DNA of 64,000 nucleotides, from positions 124,001 to 188,000 of the forward strand of contig JANBVO010000007.1 of the NCBI GenBank assembly GCA_030052745.1, written 5' to 3'. This stretch comes from Pleurostoma richardsiae (taxonomy: Eukaryota > Ascomycota > Sordariomycetes > Calosphaeriales > Pleurostomataceae). The translations under genes were made by a program, and so were the position numbers. Every line of letters begins with the position of its first letter. Position 1 is the stretch's first letter. This document shows, in pieces, positions 23,201-32,532 of this stretch. Below the pieces are notes generated by a model. The model was not told where the DNA came from, did not search any database, and worked only from the letters and a program-made list of their open reading frames with translations.

Positions 23201-25323
23201 ATCCTTCATACTATTGTCATGGACTTTGAGAGCTGGAAGGCCGGAGATGGAAGCGTTCTGGACGGACTGATACGCATCATACTCCAGCAGACGAAGCATC
23301 TCACTCCTACAGGCCTCTACAGCGCCAAGACCCTCACCGACATACTTCAAGTTCTCTCCGAAGCGCACGGGCTTCGCCCAGGAGATGAGGAATGGATCAC
23401 TAAGTCCGAAGTCATGAAGGCAACTCCTACCACAGTTCTTGGAGCGGCATCGATCTTGACAGGATATGGCGAGACCTTGGCTTCGTCGAAGGTCGTCGTT
23501 AATCTTCTAAACCGCCTGGTCAGTGACGTTGCCGGCGCCGGCCCTAACTCGGAGAAGACATTAGCTACCTTGGTCCTACTGAACGCGTGCATGTCTGTCT
23601 ATGAGGTTGGCGAGTTGCCAGTTGCAAATAACCGCCTCGTCTTCGCGGTCCGGCAGATTACATCCTGGTTCGAGGAGCCAGACGCCGTCGACAGCAAGCT
23701 TGCTGCAGAAAGCTGTCGTGCCCTGCAAAGACTAATGCCATGCATTAAAGACGTCTACGGATCTTACTGGGAAAAGACGATCGAATTCTGTATCCACTTG
23801 TGGAACAGGGCCGTCGGCGACAGTGTCGAGGAACGGCTGCCGTACATTCATGCTTCTCTCAAGCTGATGTCCGCTCTTGAAAACCTCGAAGAGCCGAACG
23901 ACGACCTGGGGGATGTAGTAACATCTTCTGCTGAGTCCAAGTCGTCGGCATTGATTGAACTGCTAAAGCTGCCGAGAGATGAGAGCTCACAGCCGGGAGA
24001 GATTGTCGACGCCCTTCTGTGCCGACAGGTCGAGAAGATTCCCCTTGACCATGTCAGCGACCTTTCTGATCTGTACGGCCTGGTTGCTTCTGAGTCAAGA
24101 GACATTCAAACCGCCGCTTTCAGCATCCTGCACCGGGCGTTACCAGCCGCCCAGGAGCAGCTCTCTGTAGATGTTCTGCTGGAGAAGAAAGGTACTTATG
24201 GACTAGTTCTTTCGGTTTTGGACACCCAACTGACATCTCCAGATGCTCGACTCCCTGATGAGCTTCTTTCGCTCCTCCTTGACGCCCCTACTCTCGAAGC
24301 CTACCCAGACGATATTCTTGCGAATTTTCCAACTGCGATCCGGTCTTATCTCCTATCATGGCGCCTCATTTTCGATGCCTTCAGCAAGGCGTCATATAAA
24401 GTCCGAAGTGACTACAGTGACAGCCTCAAAGCAGCAAATTGCGTCAGCCCGCTGATGGAATTTACCTTTGATGTCCTGGGTCATTCCGCCGCACATCCGC
24501 TAAATCTGGATAAGGAGGGTTTTACGATCGACTACATCCGGTCCTACGACGTGAAGCTCGGTGATGCGGAGCCTCAGGAGAGGAACATGCACTGGCTGCT
24601 CGTGCACCTTTACTACCTGTCTCTGAAGTACGTTCCAGGCCTGTTCAAAGGCTGGTACATCGAGTGCCGCTCTAAGCAGACGAAGGTCGCCGTCGAGGCA
24701 TGGACGACCAGGTACTTCTCGCCCATCATCATCTCGGAGGCGCTGGATGAGGTGGCGGCCTGGGCCGAGAGCCAGGAGCCGCCGGGCGAGGACGAGAAGG
24801 AGCTCATTGTCAAGATTAGCCGGGCGGGGAAGGAGGTCACGGCCGGGTATGAGGTCGACGAGCTCCAGGCGTCGATCGCTATTCGCATCCCACCAAACTA
24901 TCCCCTGGAGGGTGTCAGTGTGGTTGGGATAAACAGGGTGGCGGTCAACGAGAGGAAGTGGCAGAGCTGGCTCATGACGACCCAGGGAGTCATCACATTC
25001 TCTGTAAGTTCTCGAAGTACTTCGCCATGATTTGCGCCTGCTGACTCGCACAGAACGGAAGTATCATCGACGGCCTGAGCGCCTTCCGGCGCAACGTGGT
25101 GGGTGCGCTCAAGGGCCAGAGCGAGTGCGCCATCTGCTACTCCATCATCTCGACGGACCGCAAGATGCCCGACAAGCGCTGCCAGACGTGCCGGAACCTG
25201 TTCCACCGCACGTGCCTGTACAAGTGGTTCCAGACCAGCAACCAGAACACCTGCCCGCTGTGCCGGAACCCGATCGACTATCTTGGCGCGGACACCAAGG
25301 CGAGGAGGGGCGCGGCGTACTGA
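20234..25323 (+). CDS. ltn1: E3 ubiquitin-protein ligase listerin
   Basis: Four exons, 20234-20527, 20592-22678, 22741-25003 and 25054-25323, give 1637 aa, near the size of yeast Ltn1/Rkr1. Introns are 64, 62 and 50 nt with GTTAGT, GTATGT and GTAAGT donors. The conserved N-terminus begins MSRLQGKGRNASSKGFATPP and continues with FGGFSTGATTSSLSYL. The centre is a long HEAT/ARM-like alpha-solenoid. The C-terminal exon encodes GSIIDGLSAFRRNVVGALKG and a RING finger whose ligands read CAIC...RCQTCRNLFHRTCLYKWF...CPLCRN. Listerin sits on the 60S subunit of stalled ribosomes and ubiquitinates the trapped nascent chain in the ribosome-associated quality-control complex with Rqc1, Rqc2 and Cdc48. The RING ligands are intact, so the enzyme should be active. 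The ATG at 20234 follows an in-frame-free leader; ATGs further upstream are out of frame. Confidence 0.93.
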
Positions 25324-25808
25324 TTCTGGGGAGGCGGGAAATCCGGGTGGAAGACCAGCGCGGCCGCAGATAGGAGGAGCGACCGAGCCTGATGGGCATG
25401 TTTTTGCCAGTGAAACCATCGTTGGGGCTTGTCAGTATCGGGTCTCCTCGAAAGGCGGTGCACAAGTTCATTGCCAACTATGGGGCGATTATGCATGCAG
25501 CCAGGACAGAAGGGCCTTGCTGCTTCAGGAGATGTGGAGGGCGCTTATGATTCGCCCGGGCGGCTCGCCTTGTTGCCTGAATATGCAAGCTGCAATGCAA
25601 AGATCTTTGGTCACCCGCCAATGAGCAACCGTGAAAGCCTTGGTCGCCTGGCGGACTGGAGGACCATCCATCCATCCTCTTGAGCATATAAACTGTGTCC
25701 CCATGATGAAACTTTCGGATATTGCTCGTCTGTCAATTGTTCCAGACTCCCTTTCTGGTTCTATTTAAATCTCACCGTATATCCTTGCTCCCTGTCACTC
25801 TTGCTGTC
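25324..25808. other. Listerin 3' flank and Clr5-gene promoter
   Basis: A 485-bp spacer. No frame here has family resemblance. A CT-rich stretch (CTCCCTGTCACTCTTGCTGTC-like, 25788-25806) precedes the next start codon and looks like a fungal transcription start region. Confidence 0.4.
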
Positions 25809-27059
25809 ATGCTGTGCTATCCTCGTGGAGCACCAGGATCGGTGGTGGCTCCGCCTCCTCCGAGGCAGAGCAAGTACGCCGACGAGGCAGCCTGGGCTCA
25901 TTATCAAGCAACCATCACGTCGCTCTACCGCGACCAAGACAAGACATTGGCGGAAGTTATGAAGATCATGGAAGCCAACCACGGCTTCTTCGCCACGTGA
26001 GCGGTCTCCATCTCCGATGCAGCGGCTTCCTCCTGCTAACAATCTACCAGGCTAAAGATGTTCAAGATCCGTATCAAGAAGTGGAAGCTCGACAAGAAAC
26101 ATAAGGCGCCAGAAGTCCGCGAGATGCTCCGACTCAAAGCCGAGCGCGAGGCTGTCGGCAAGGAGTCCGAGTTCTTCGTCCGCGGGCGGAAGGTGGATTG
26201 GGGCGATGTCGAGCGGTACATGAGACGAAGCCGTATTCCCTTCGACTCAGCTGAGGCAGCAGGGGCCGTGAATGAGCTCCACCAGCGGGACATCATCTGC
26301 AGGACACCGTCGCCGCTACCCATGGCACGATCGCTGCAGGCTCCAGATGAGTTGCAGCGTGCACATGAGACGCTACTGATCATGAGAGGGTACGTGGATG
26401 GGTCCATCGAGAGCGGGCAGTGGTTTCTCAAACGAACTCATCTCCATGTCAAGCCTGGAGGCTTCGAAGGCTTTACTAGGATCATGTACTGGCTCCTGCT
26501 CTTCACGGACGTGATCGTGCCAATGCAGGTCAATGACTACAAGGGTGTGCGTCTCGGCCTAGGGTCGATGCTAGACCGTCTGAGCGTACTCGCCCGGGAT
26601 CAGCTCCCATCGCTCGCACAATGTCTTCGATTTTTCAAGGTCATTGTCCTTACATTAGGGCCTGCAGATCTAGTGAAGGCCGTTTCAACACATGTAGGGG
26701 ACATGCTGGGGGTCATACACGGACAGCATCACCCACTTCCGATGCTATGGGCGAGATTGGAATCGGTCCCACAATCCAGATGGCCGCTTGACATGACTTT
26801 CGGTTACGCGAGCTTCCAGATCAATGACCTTCAGAATATTCTGAGTACGGGTCACTGCGATGGCAATCACCCTTACTGGCACAGAAGGCAGCGATTATTC
26901 GTCGTCGTGAAAGAGCTTAGGGCTGGTATTTTGGCTTCTATACCGGAAGGCAGTGGATCACCACAGGAGCGGCTCGACGATTTCAGTGAGGCTCTACTCA
27001 ACTTGCGGGCCCCAGTCCCGGGCTGTTCGTGTTGCCGCTGCTCCTTCGCGGAGGATTAA
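25809..27059 (+). CDS. Clr5-domain protein
   Basis: Two exons, 25809-25996 and 26051-27059, encode 398 aa. The 54-nt intron (GTGAGC...CTACCAG) splits an ACG codon and joins HGFFAT to LKMFKIRIKKWKLDKK. This reconstitutes a Clr5 domain at about residues 22-82 (WAHYQATITSLYRDQDKTLAEVM, then HGFFAT, then the IKKWKLDKK end). Clr5 is a short helical domain at the N-terminus of many filamentous-ascomycete proteins, thought to be DNA- or chromatin-related from the fission-yeast founder. The rest (ELHQRDIICRTPSPL, GYVDGSIESGQWF and a Cys-rich end GCSCCRCSFAED) has no domain I recognise. These genes form large accessory families, and this one opens the accessory part of the window. Confidence 0.82.
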
Positions 27060-27572
27060 GGGACGTCACCCTTGTGTGACTGCGGTCATTTGGGGCGACT
27101 GCAGAGTCGAGTAATGTTTGTTGAGCAATAGCGTCTATGACCTATTGCATTCCCAGACAGGTATGATGACGACTCCCATGGAACTTACCTGGTGGAGGCG
27201 GCAACATATGCTCGGTGAGCTCATAGCGAATATTAATGTCCTACATCGAGTTGAAATATATGGGTAATTGAAAATATGACTATATGATGATAATGTGAAT
27301 ATGCCTATAAGCTCTAAGCTCAGTATCACACCGCCGAACCCGGTCTATTGCATACTACGTATTAAGCCTAAGATAAGCACAGATAACCCAGCTGGCCGCA
27401 GGTGATCTCTGTCTGAAACCAGTATGGTGGAACCTCGGCTTTTTGGCCAGTTGGCGGAATTGAACCGCACTGGCCCTTGCTCTCAAGTAATTCACCATTA
27501 CAACCACTTTCGCACCAATGCATAGCCTCGCTGGGGCCGCCTTGCTGAATCTAACCTCGTCGCGGGGACACG
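27060..27572. other. Spacer with a tRNA-T-arm-like hairpin
   Basis: No gene is supportable. At 27442-27472 a strong hairpin carries on the minus strand the word GGTTCAATTCC, close to the tRNA B box. A full cloverleaf cannot be drawn. The stretch at 27235-27320 is A/T-rich (ATATGACTATATGATGATAATG-like). Confidence 0.4.
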
Positions 27573-28646
27573 ATGACGCGGGATCCGAAGACCAACACGT
27601 CGATGGGCCGTCCTGTCGTCTCTTTGAGGCCGGCGGAGTTCCCTAAGTTCCCCCTTCTGCCGCCCGAGCTCCGCCGCGCAGTGTGGCGACAGTGTCTACC
27701 ATGTCGGGTCGTACCCGTGATACGATCTCTCGGTAGTCCAGTTGGTAGCTGGGGGAGTATGCTCATGCGCAACCGAGCGGCGCCGCCTTTGATCTCTCAG
27801 GTCTGCCGCGAAGCACGCGATGTTGCCTTCGAGCTCGGGGCATTCCACTCACTGCCTGGGCTTTTTGGACGCTCCAGGCACCGTGTGTGGCTTGACGCAA
27901 GCACTGATATCCCCTTGTTGGCTGCTCGAGACGAGAACTCTCAAGCATTGCCTTGGCTGCAGAATGTTCTGTCCAAGACAGACCTAGTAGCGCTTCTATG
28001 TACGCCGTCGACTTCGACCAGCGACCATCGCGACCTCATCACGCTCATCGCCAACTTGAATAGCGTGACGAGAGTTTGGGTAATCGTCCGAACTTTCAGC
28101 ATTCATGGCACTTATCAAGAAGCAGCTGCATCCAGGTTATTTGCCTCTCCGAGAGACGACCCAACAGTTGTAATCGACATGGACGATGCAATGACGCTCT
28201 CAAGGTTCGATGCCATGGATCGCCGTTCCAGTACGCGCTCTTGCATGCAGCTTATCCCGGTTGATCCTATGCATCATCAATGCGACCAGAGAACGACGAG
28301 GGGACAGGGAGATGCGGATTCGGACACTGAATGGAAATCCCTTGATTGGTACTATGCACAGCTCACGCGACTCATGATGGAGGACATTTTCCTCGATCTG
28401 TTTCTGGAGGAGGCGCCTCGCGATGATGACTCCGTCGTCGACCCGGCCATCTATCCCGCAGATGCTCATGCGAAGTTCGAGCGGTACGACAGGAGCCACC
28501 CGTGGGTCCAGGAGATCCTGGAGCGCATTCCCAAGCTGGAGATGAAAGCCATGGTTGAATTCTGCGACGTGGATCGCGCTGTTACGGAAAAGCAAAGTCA
28601 TCAAGGGGACAATCATCCTGTTGCTATGTCCCTGACAGGCAGATAA
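27573..28646 (+). CDS. 2EXR-domain protein
   Basis: A single exon encodes 357 aa. The N-terminal signature FPKFPLLPPELRRAVWRQCL, followed by RVVPV and then PPLISQVCREARDVAFE, is the 2EXR domain (about residues 23-90), an F-box-like module found in great numbers in filamentous ascomycetes, often beside heterokaryon-incompatibility-type genes. The rest is divergent: the WVIVRTFSIHG block, an acidic DDAMTL segment and a Trp-Tyr motif (SLDWYYAQLTRLMM). No membrane segment or signal peptide is present. Alternative start MGRPVV lies eleven codons downstream. The function of 2EXR proteins is unknown. Confidence 0.8.
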   Translation: MTRDPKTNTSMGRPVVSLRPAEFPKFPLLPPELRRAVWRQCLPCRVVPVIRSLGSPVGSWGSMLMRNRAAPPLISQVCREARDVAFELGAFHSLPGLFGRSRHRVWLDASTDIPLLAARDENSQALPWLQNVLSKTDLVALLCTPSTSTSDHRDLITLIANLNSVTRVWVIVRTFSIHGTYQEAAASRLFASPRDDPTVVIDMDDAMTLSRFDAMDRRSSTRSCMQLIPVDPMHHQCDQRTTRGQGDADSDTEWKSLDWYYAQLTRLMMEDIFLDLFLEEAPRDDDSVVDPAIYPADAHAKFERYDRSHPWVQEILERIPKLEMKAMVEFCDVDRAVTEKQSHQGDNHPVAMSLTGR

Positions 28647-29351
28647 ATGCTGAAATGAACAAGACACCTGCAGGCGGGTAAATAGAAGATCTGTGCCTTA
28701 GGGGGAGGAGTCCTCATGAGACACGAGCACTCATGCATTCCATGGATTGATTGTCGGCTTCGCATAGTTCATAGGAGCCGCTGAAAGTTCCACAAGTCCA
28801 GCTCAAGCCCGGCCAGAGATTTGCCGCAGCCCGGCGGTGGCATGTTTCGGCCCCCTAACACATATACTACCTTAAAAGGGAATAATGTGCTATTATTAAT
28901 TCGATATGAGCGCCGGGGCGGTCCGTTGTCCCCGTCGGCGATGTTCCGTCCTTCGGTCGGTGAGTCCGGCTCGGCTCGGAGTATCTAGACGAAGCGGAAC
29001 CGAGACGAGACTCGGCAAGAAACTCTGAACCGGTGTGCTCAACGTGTGGCATGTATCAACTGCAAACCCAGCAATAATGTGACACGCAATGGCTGCTTGT
29101 CTGCCACAGGGTCAAGGTGTACACCCTGGCGGACCGCGAGCGGGTTTCAACACGCGTGATCTGACCCAAAACTGTACCGGCATGGTGCAGCTTCTCCAAC
29201 ACATCGATGCTGTATCCTGGAACGATGCCAACGACGTGGGGCTTCAGTGACCGTCTAGAGCCATATAAAAAGGTGGATTTTCCTCCTCGTCCCGTCCCAG
29301 AACAGAGCATTTCATCTTTCCACCATCCTTCAAGCGTTTCCCACCACAACA
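28647..29351. other. Intergenic interval with TATA box for the VOC gene
   Basis: No gene is seen. TATAAAA lies at 29264-29270, about 85 bp before the ATG at 29352, and is followed by a CT-rich stretch that fits a transcription start. The remainder has no recognisable feature. Confidence 0.55.
29264..29270 (+). promoter_or_regulatory. TATA box of the VOC/glyoxalase-like gene
   Basis: The sequence is TATAAAA in the context CCATATAAAAAGG. The distance to the start codon is about 82 bp, leaving room for a short leader that ends ACAACAATGGC. Confidence 0.65.
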
Positions 29352-29922
29352 ATGGCCCCTCCTGCTGAAGGCACTCCGGTTGGCCTTGAAGTTCCCGTTA
29401 GGGACACTGCTCGAGGTATTTGACTTGGGCTAAGATTCCATAATGGCAAGCCACGGCCGCGAAGAGAATAAGGTTGCTGACAAGTGGAACCTAGCATCCT
29501 CCTTCTATACTACTGTTTTCAACTGGTCCTTCGCATCCTCGACCCTCGGTATCCCTCCAGACAAACTCCTGACCTTCACCGTTCCCAGCGGTGCCTTCCC
29601 AATCGGCGGCGCTATATGTTGTGTCGAGGGTGAGGAGTCCGCACTCGTCAAGGGCGCTAAGCTCTATCTATACGTGGAGGATATCGTTGTAGTTATGGAG
29701 GTGGGCAGAAGACACACTTTGCCTTTTCTTTTGTTAATGTCCCTCGTGGCAGAGTATCTAGTTGGCTGGCTCCACCCTAACACCGATAACTAGGCCATTA
29801 TCAAGAACGGAGGCAAGAAAACCAGTGAAATGATTCCCGAAGGCTCTAAGGGGCCTTTCCAGTTCTTTGAGGACCCAGAAGGCGACGGCAATGCCATCTA
29901 CACTTATGTAGGGCAGAAGTGA
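29352..29922 (+). CDS. Glyoxalase/VOC-superfamily protein
   Basis: Three exons, 29352-29415, 29495-29700 and 29794-29922, encode 132 aa, the usual size of a single-domain vicinal-oxygen-chelate protein. Intron 1 (79 nt) joins VRDTAR to ASSFYTTVFNWSF. Intron 2 (93 nt, GTGGGC...AACTAG) joins EDIVVVME to AIIKNGGKKTSEM. The spliced protein shows the family pattern: GTPVGLEVPVRD, FYTTVFNWSF, FTVPSGAFPIGGAICCV, KLYLYVEDI and the closing FQFFEDPEGDGNAIYTYVG. The fold often supports glyoxalase-I-like, dioxygenase or drug-binding roles with a metal held by His/Glu; the usual first His is not present, so a catalytic role is uncertain. An in-frame ATG inside intron 1 (29443) is a false start. Confidence 0.85.
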
Positions 29923-30076
29923 AAGTGTATAACTTTCATAGCCCCTGAAGCAGAGTCAAGAGAGCTGGATAGGTGGACCGTTGAACTTTTCACGGTACTT
30001 CTCAAACCTCCTTTCGGTGCCATTAGTACACTAAGGACCTCTATCCATCACATGCAAGCTTTCAGCTCGACAGATG

Positions 30077-32060
30077 TTAATCTGCGCTAGTCACTGGGGT
30101 TTCCATGTCTTTAATAAGTTCCAATGACACAGGGATACAGGAGAGCCCTAAGACGTGCATGTAACTCTCTTCAGTATCATTAACAATCTTTAACCGTCGG
30201 AAAATCGCCAGGAGCTCCTGCAAAAGCGCATTGGCCGGTCCCACGGACGTCCGGTGAGTGTAAAGGAATTCCGCAGTGAGAAATAGGGGGATTGGGGTTA
30301 GCGGATGAATCTTCAGAGCTCCGTTAGTACAAGAACGTATATAACTCGGAGCTGCTGTTGATGTAGTGACTTGCTTTGAAGACGTGAAAGTCGTTCAGCG
30401 CCTTGGCGGAGTCCACTACCTCCTCAGCTGCGGCTAAAGCAAGCTTCTCACACTGTATCATCAGGTCACTTGTGTGGCCGGCAGACCAGGCGAGGGAGTC
30501 TACACCTTTACGTAGGTAGGCACTGGTGGCTTGGGCCATGATCTTGGTGAATAGAAGCATTGAATCATAAAGACTGCGTCGCCGAAGGGTAATGCTGAGC
30601 CAGGACATGCAACCTCGTCTGGAGGATGCTATCCAGCCACCGATGGTGGGCCGGCCAGTCCGGGGCCATTTCCCCATAGGCACAGCTGATGTGGTACTGC
30701 TGCGCTTGGAGCAGGCTCCGCGCGCAAATTGTCGCTAGTATTATGCACTCGCCGAAGAGTGAATGTGGCTTGGCGTCGGTGATGGCTTCAGAGAGAAAAC
30801 TTCCCAGATCAGGCTTGCCGTTTTGGAACACAGCTTCAGGGGCCGGGAGACGAGTGCATATCTAGATTATTCGTCAACTCAGAACCTGGTATCCTTACTT
30901 TACTTTACTCGAGGTGAGATGGAGACAATCTTACGACGTGCTCATTCAATGTGATAGGCCAGCCGTTGCGTATACTGAACAAGTGGTCGAGGAGATACGC
31001 CATCCAGAACGCCCTCCGCTTCTCTTCGGTCACGATAAGGTCGGTATCGGAGATGGGATCTTTGGCTGGACTGTCAATATCGTGGATTCTCATTAGCTGC
31101 ACTAGGCGGAATGCACGCCCGGTGCTCATCCAGGCATGTCGATGGTGAGTCTTCATCGACTCGTACGTGGCGATTAGGACCCACGCCTGCACCTGCTCGA
31201 CATCGAGGTCACTATCCTCGCCACTCCCAAGGCCTAGTGCTTCGAGCATTTGCTTTGCCTCTCTGTAGAGAACTGCCTGGAAGTGCTGGAATTGGGCGAA
31301 AAGAAGGGCCGAGAGTGTCCACATGGTATACTGCAGGCATGTGCGGCTTGTCTTGTTTTCTGCCAGTCCTGCTCTTGACCAAGACCAGTATCGCCGCTGG
31401 TGGAGAATGGGTATCGACGGATGCACTCGATCGAAGTAGAGTTGGTCTCTGAGGCAGCAATTAGCTATCATGGGAATGGAACTGAATCCCGCTACCCCTC
31501 ACAGTTCGCCATGTATCAGCTCCGTGATTCCCATCTGAGAGCTTGGAATTACCGACACACGCGGGATAATGAACAAAGCGTCAATGCTTAGAGAAGACGC
31601 TGGCATGTCCAAGTCAGTCTTAGAGGGTGCAGTCTCTGCTGCTGGGGTTGAAGCATCCCCTTGTCCTGAGAGCTCTGGAAGAGGGCTCGACTGCGATTTG
31701 CCGATCTCGTCGACAACACGCCCCACCGGCTGCTGGCTGGTCAAAGAGCTCTCGAGGGCAGCTAAGTGGAATCCATTAAGACCTGAGTAGGCACGACTGA
31801 GGAAGACTTCAGAAGTGGTTGGCCATGCACTAACCGACTCTATTTTTCAACGTTCCTAGGCGACCCTTCTTAGGCCCCCGAGCTGAGCGCCGCGTGCTGA
31901 CCTCGCATATAACCCGCGAGGCGACACAGGGGCCACACTGCGGCTGGCCTCCGTCACAACGGATCTTGCGGCGTCTGCATTCTTTACATGCCGTCCTGGG
32001 CCGTTGTCGACCCGATCTCAAGACGTGCGTGGACGGGGTCTGATTGGAGCTGGGAGCCAT
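30077..32060 (-). CDS. Zn2Cys6/fungal_trans transcription factor with one-base frame break
   Basis: Exons 32060-31835, 31761-31503, 31448-30935, 30861-30375 and 30310-30077. The N-terminus has a zinc cluster with Cys 25, 28, 35, 42, 45 and 52 (C-x2-C-x6-C-x6-C-x2-C-x6-C), a basic linker and a short coiled segment (KNRVAALESSLTSQQ). The middle shows the fungal_trans domain: LYFDRVHPSIPILHQRRYW, TCLQYTMWTLSALLF and RRAFWMAYLLDHLFSIRNGWP. In exon 4 the frame breaks once near 30567-30572 (TQSL to DSMLLFTKIMAQ): one extra base, and no intron of plausible size explains it. The last intron (30311-30374) begins GCAAGT, ends GAAG and has a perfect TACTAAC branch, so it is a GC-AG intron; beyond it IHPLTPIPLFLTAEFL is typical of the domain. 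The gene lies 473 bp from the sulfatase and may regulate it. It is either a recent pseudogene or a sequencing error. Confidence 0.8.
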
Positions 32061-32532
32061 CCCGACGGCGGATTTGATTGTGGGTGAGGTGGGTATTCTT
32101 AAGGCGTCGACTTTTGGCGGTCCAGGCTCTTCGAGACATACTCAGTAGAAGGAAGAAGGATGTGGATGGAGATGCGCGGGTAGTTGGAAGATACTTGGAT
32201 TACTAATTAGAGGCCAAGTCAGGCAGTCGGACAAGGGTGAAGAGAAATGGGGGCGGTAGGTCTTGCTACTCATTGACTTACAGCATATTGAGGGGTATGA
32301 GTATATTTATCTTCATTTTTGAAAGGACTGCAGGCTTATATTCCTGTTCTATCTTTCAAAAGGCTGGTCTAGCTGTAAGAGCGGGCTCACACCTCCTCAC
32401 TCTAACCGCGGGTCGTACCTTCACCTAGGTAGTCAACCGTAATGGAGTGTGTCTATCGTTTTATACTCTTAACAACTTTATGGTGCACATCGCCATTAAC
32501 GAAGCCTTGCTGGGGCAATGACAACTTTATGT
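32061..32532. other. Regulator promoter and sulfatase 3' flank
   Basis: A 472-bp spacer between two minus-strand genes. The upstream side of the regulator has no clear TATA box. No coding frame is supportable. Confidence 0.45.

Noticed and set aside
29443-29793. ATG-initiated 116-codon frame as the full VOC gene.
   Set aside because: Its first 18 codons are intron 1 and its last 31 are intron 2; the spliced three-exon model restores the complete family pattern.
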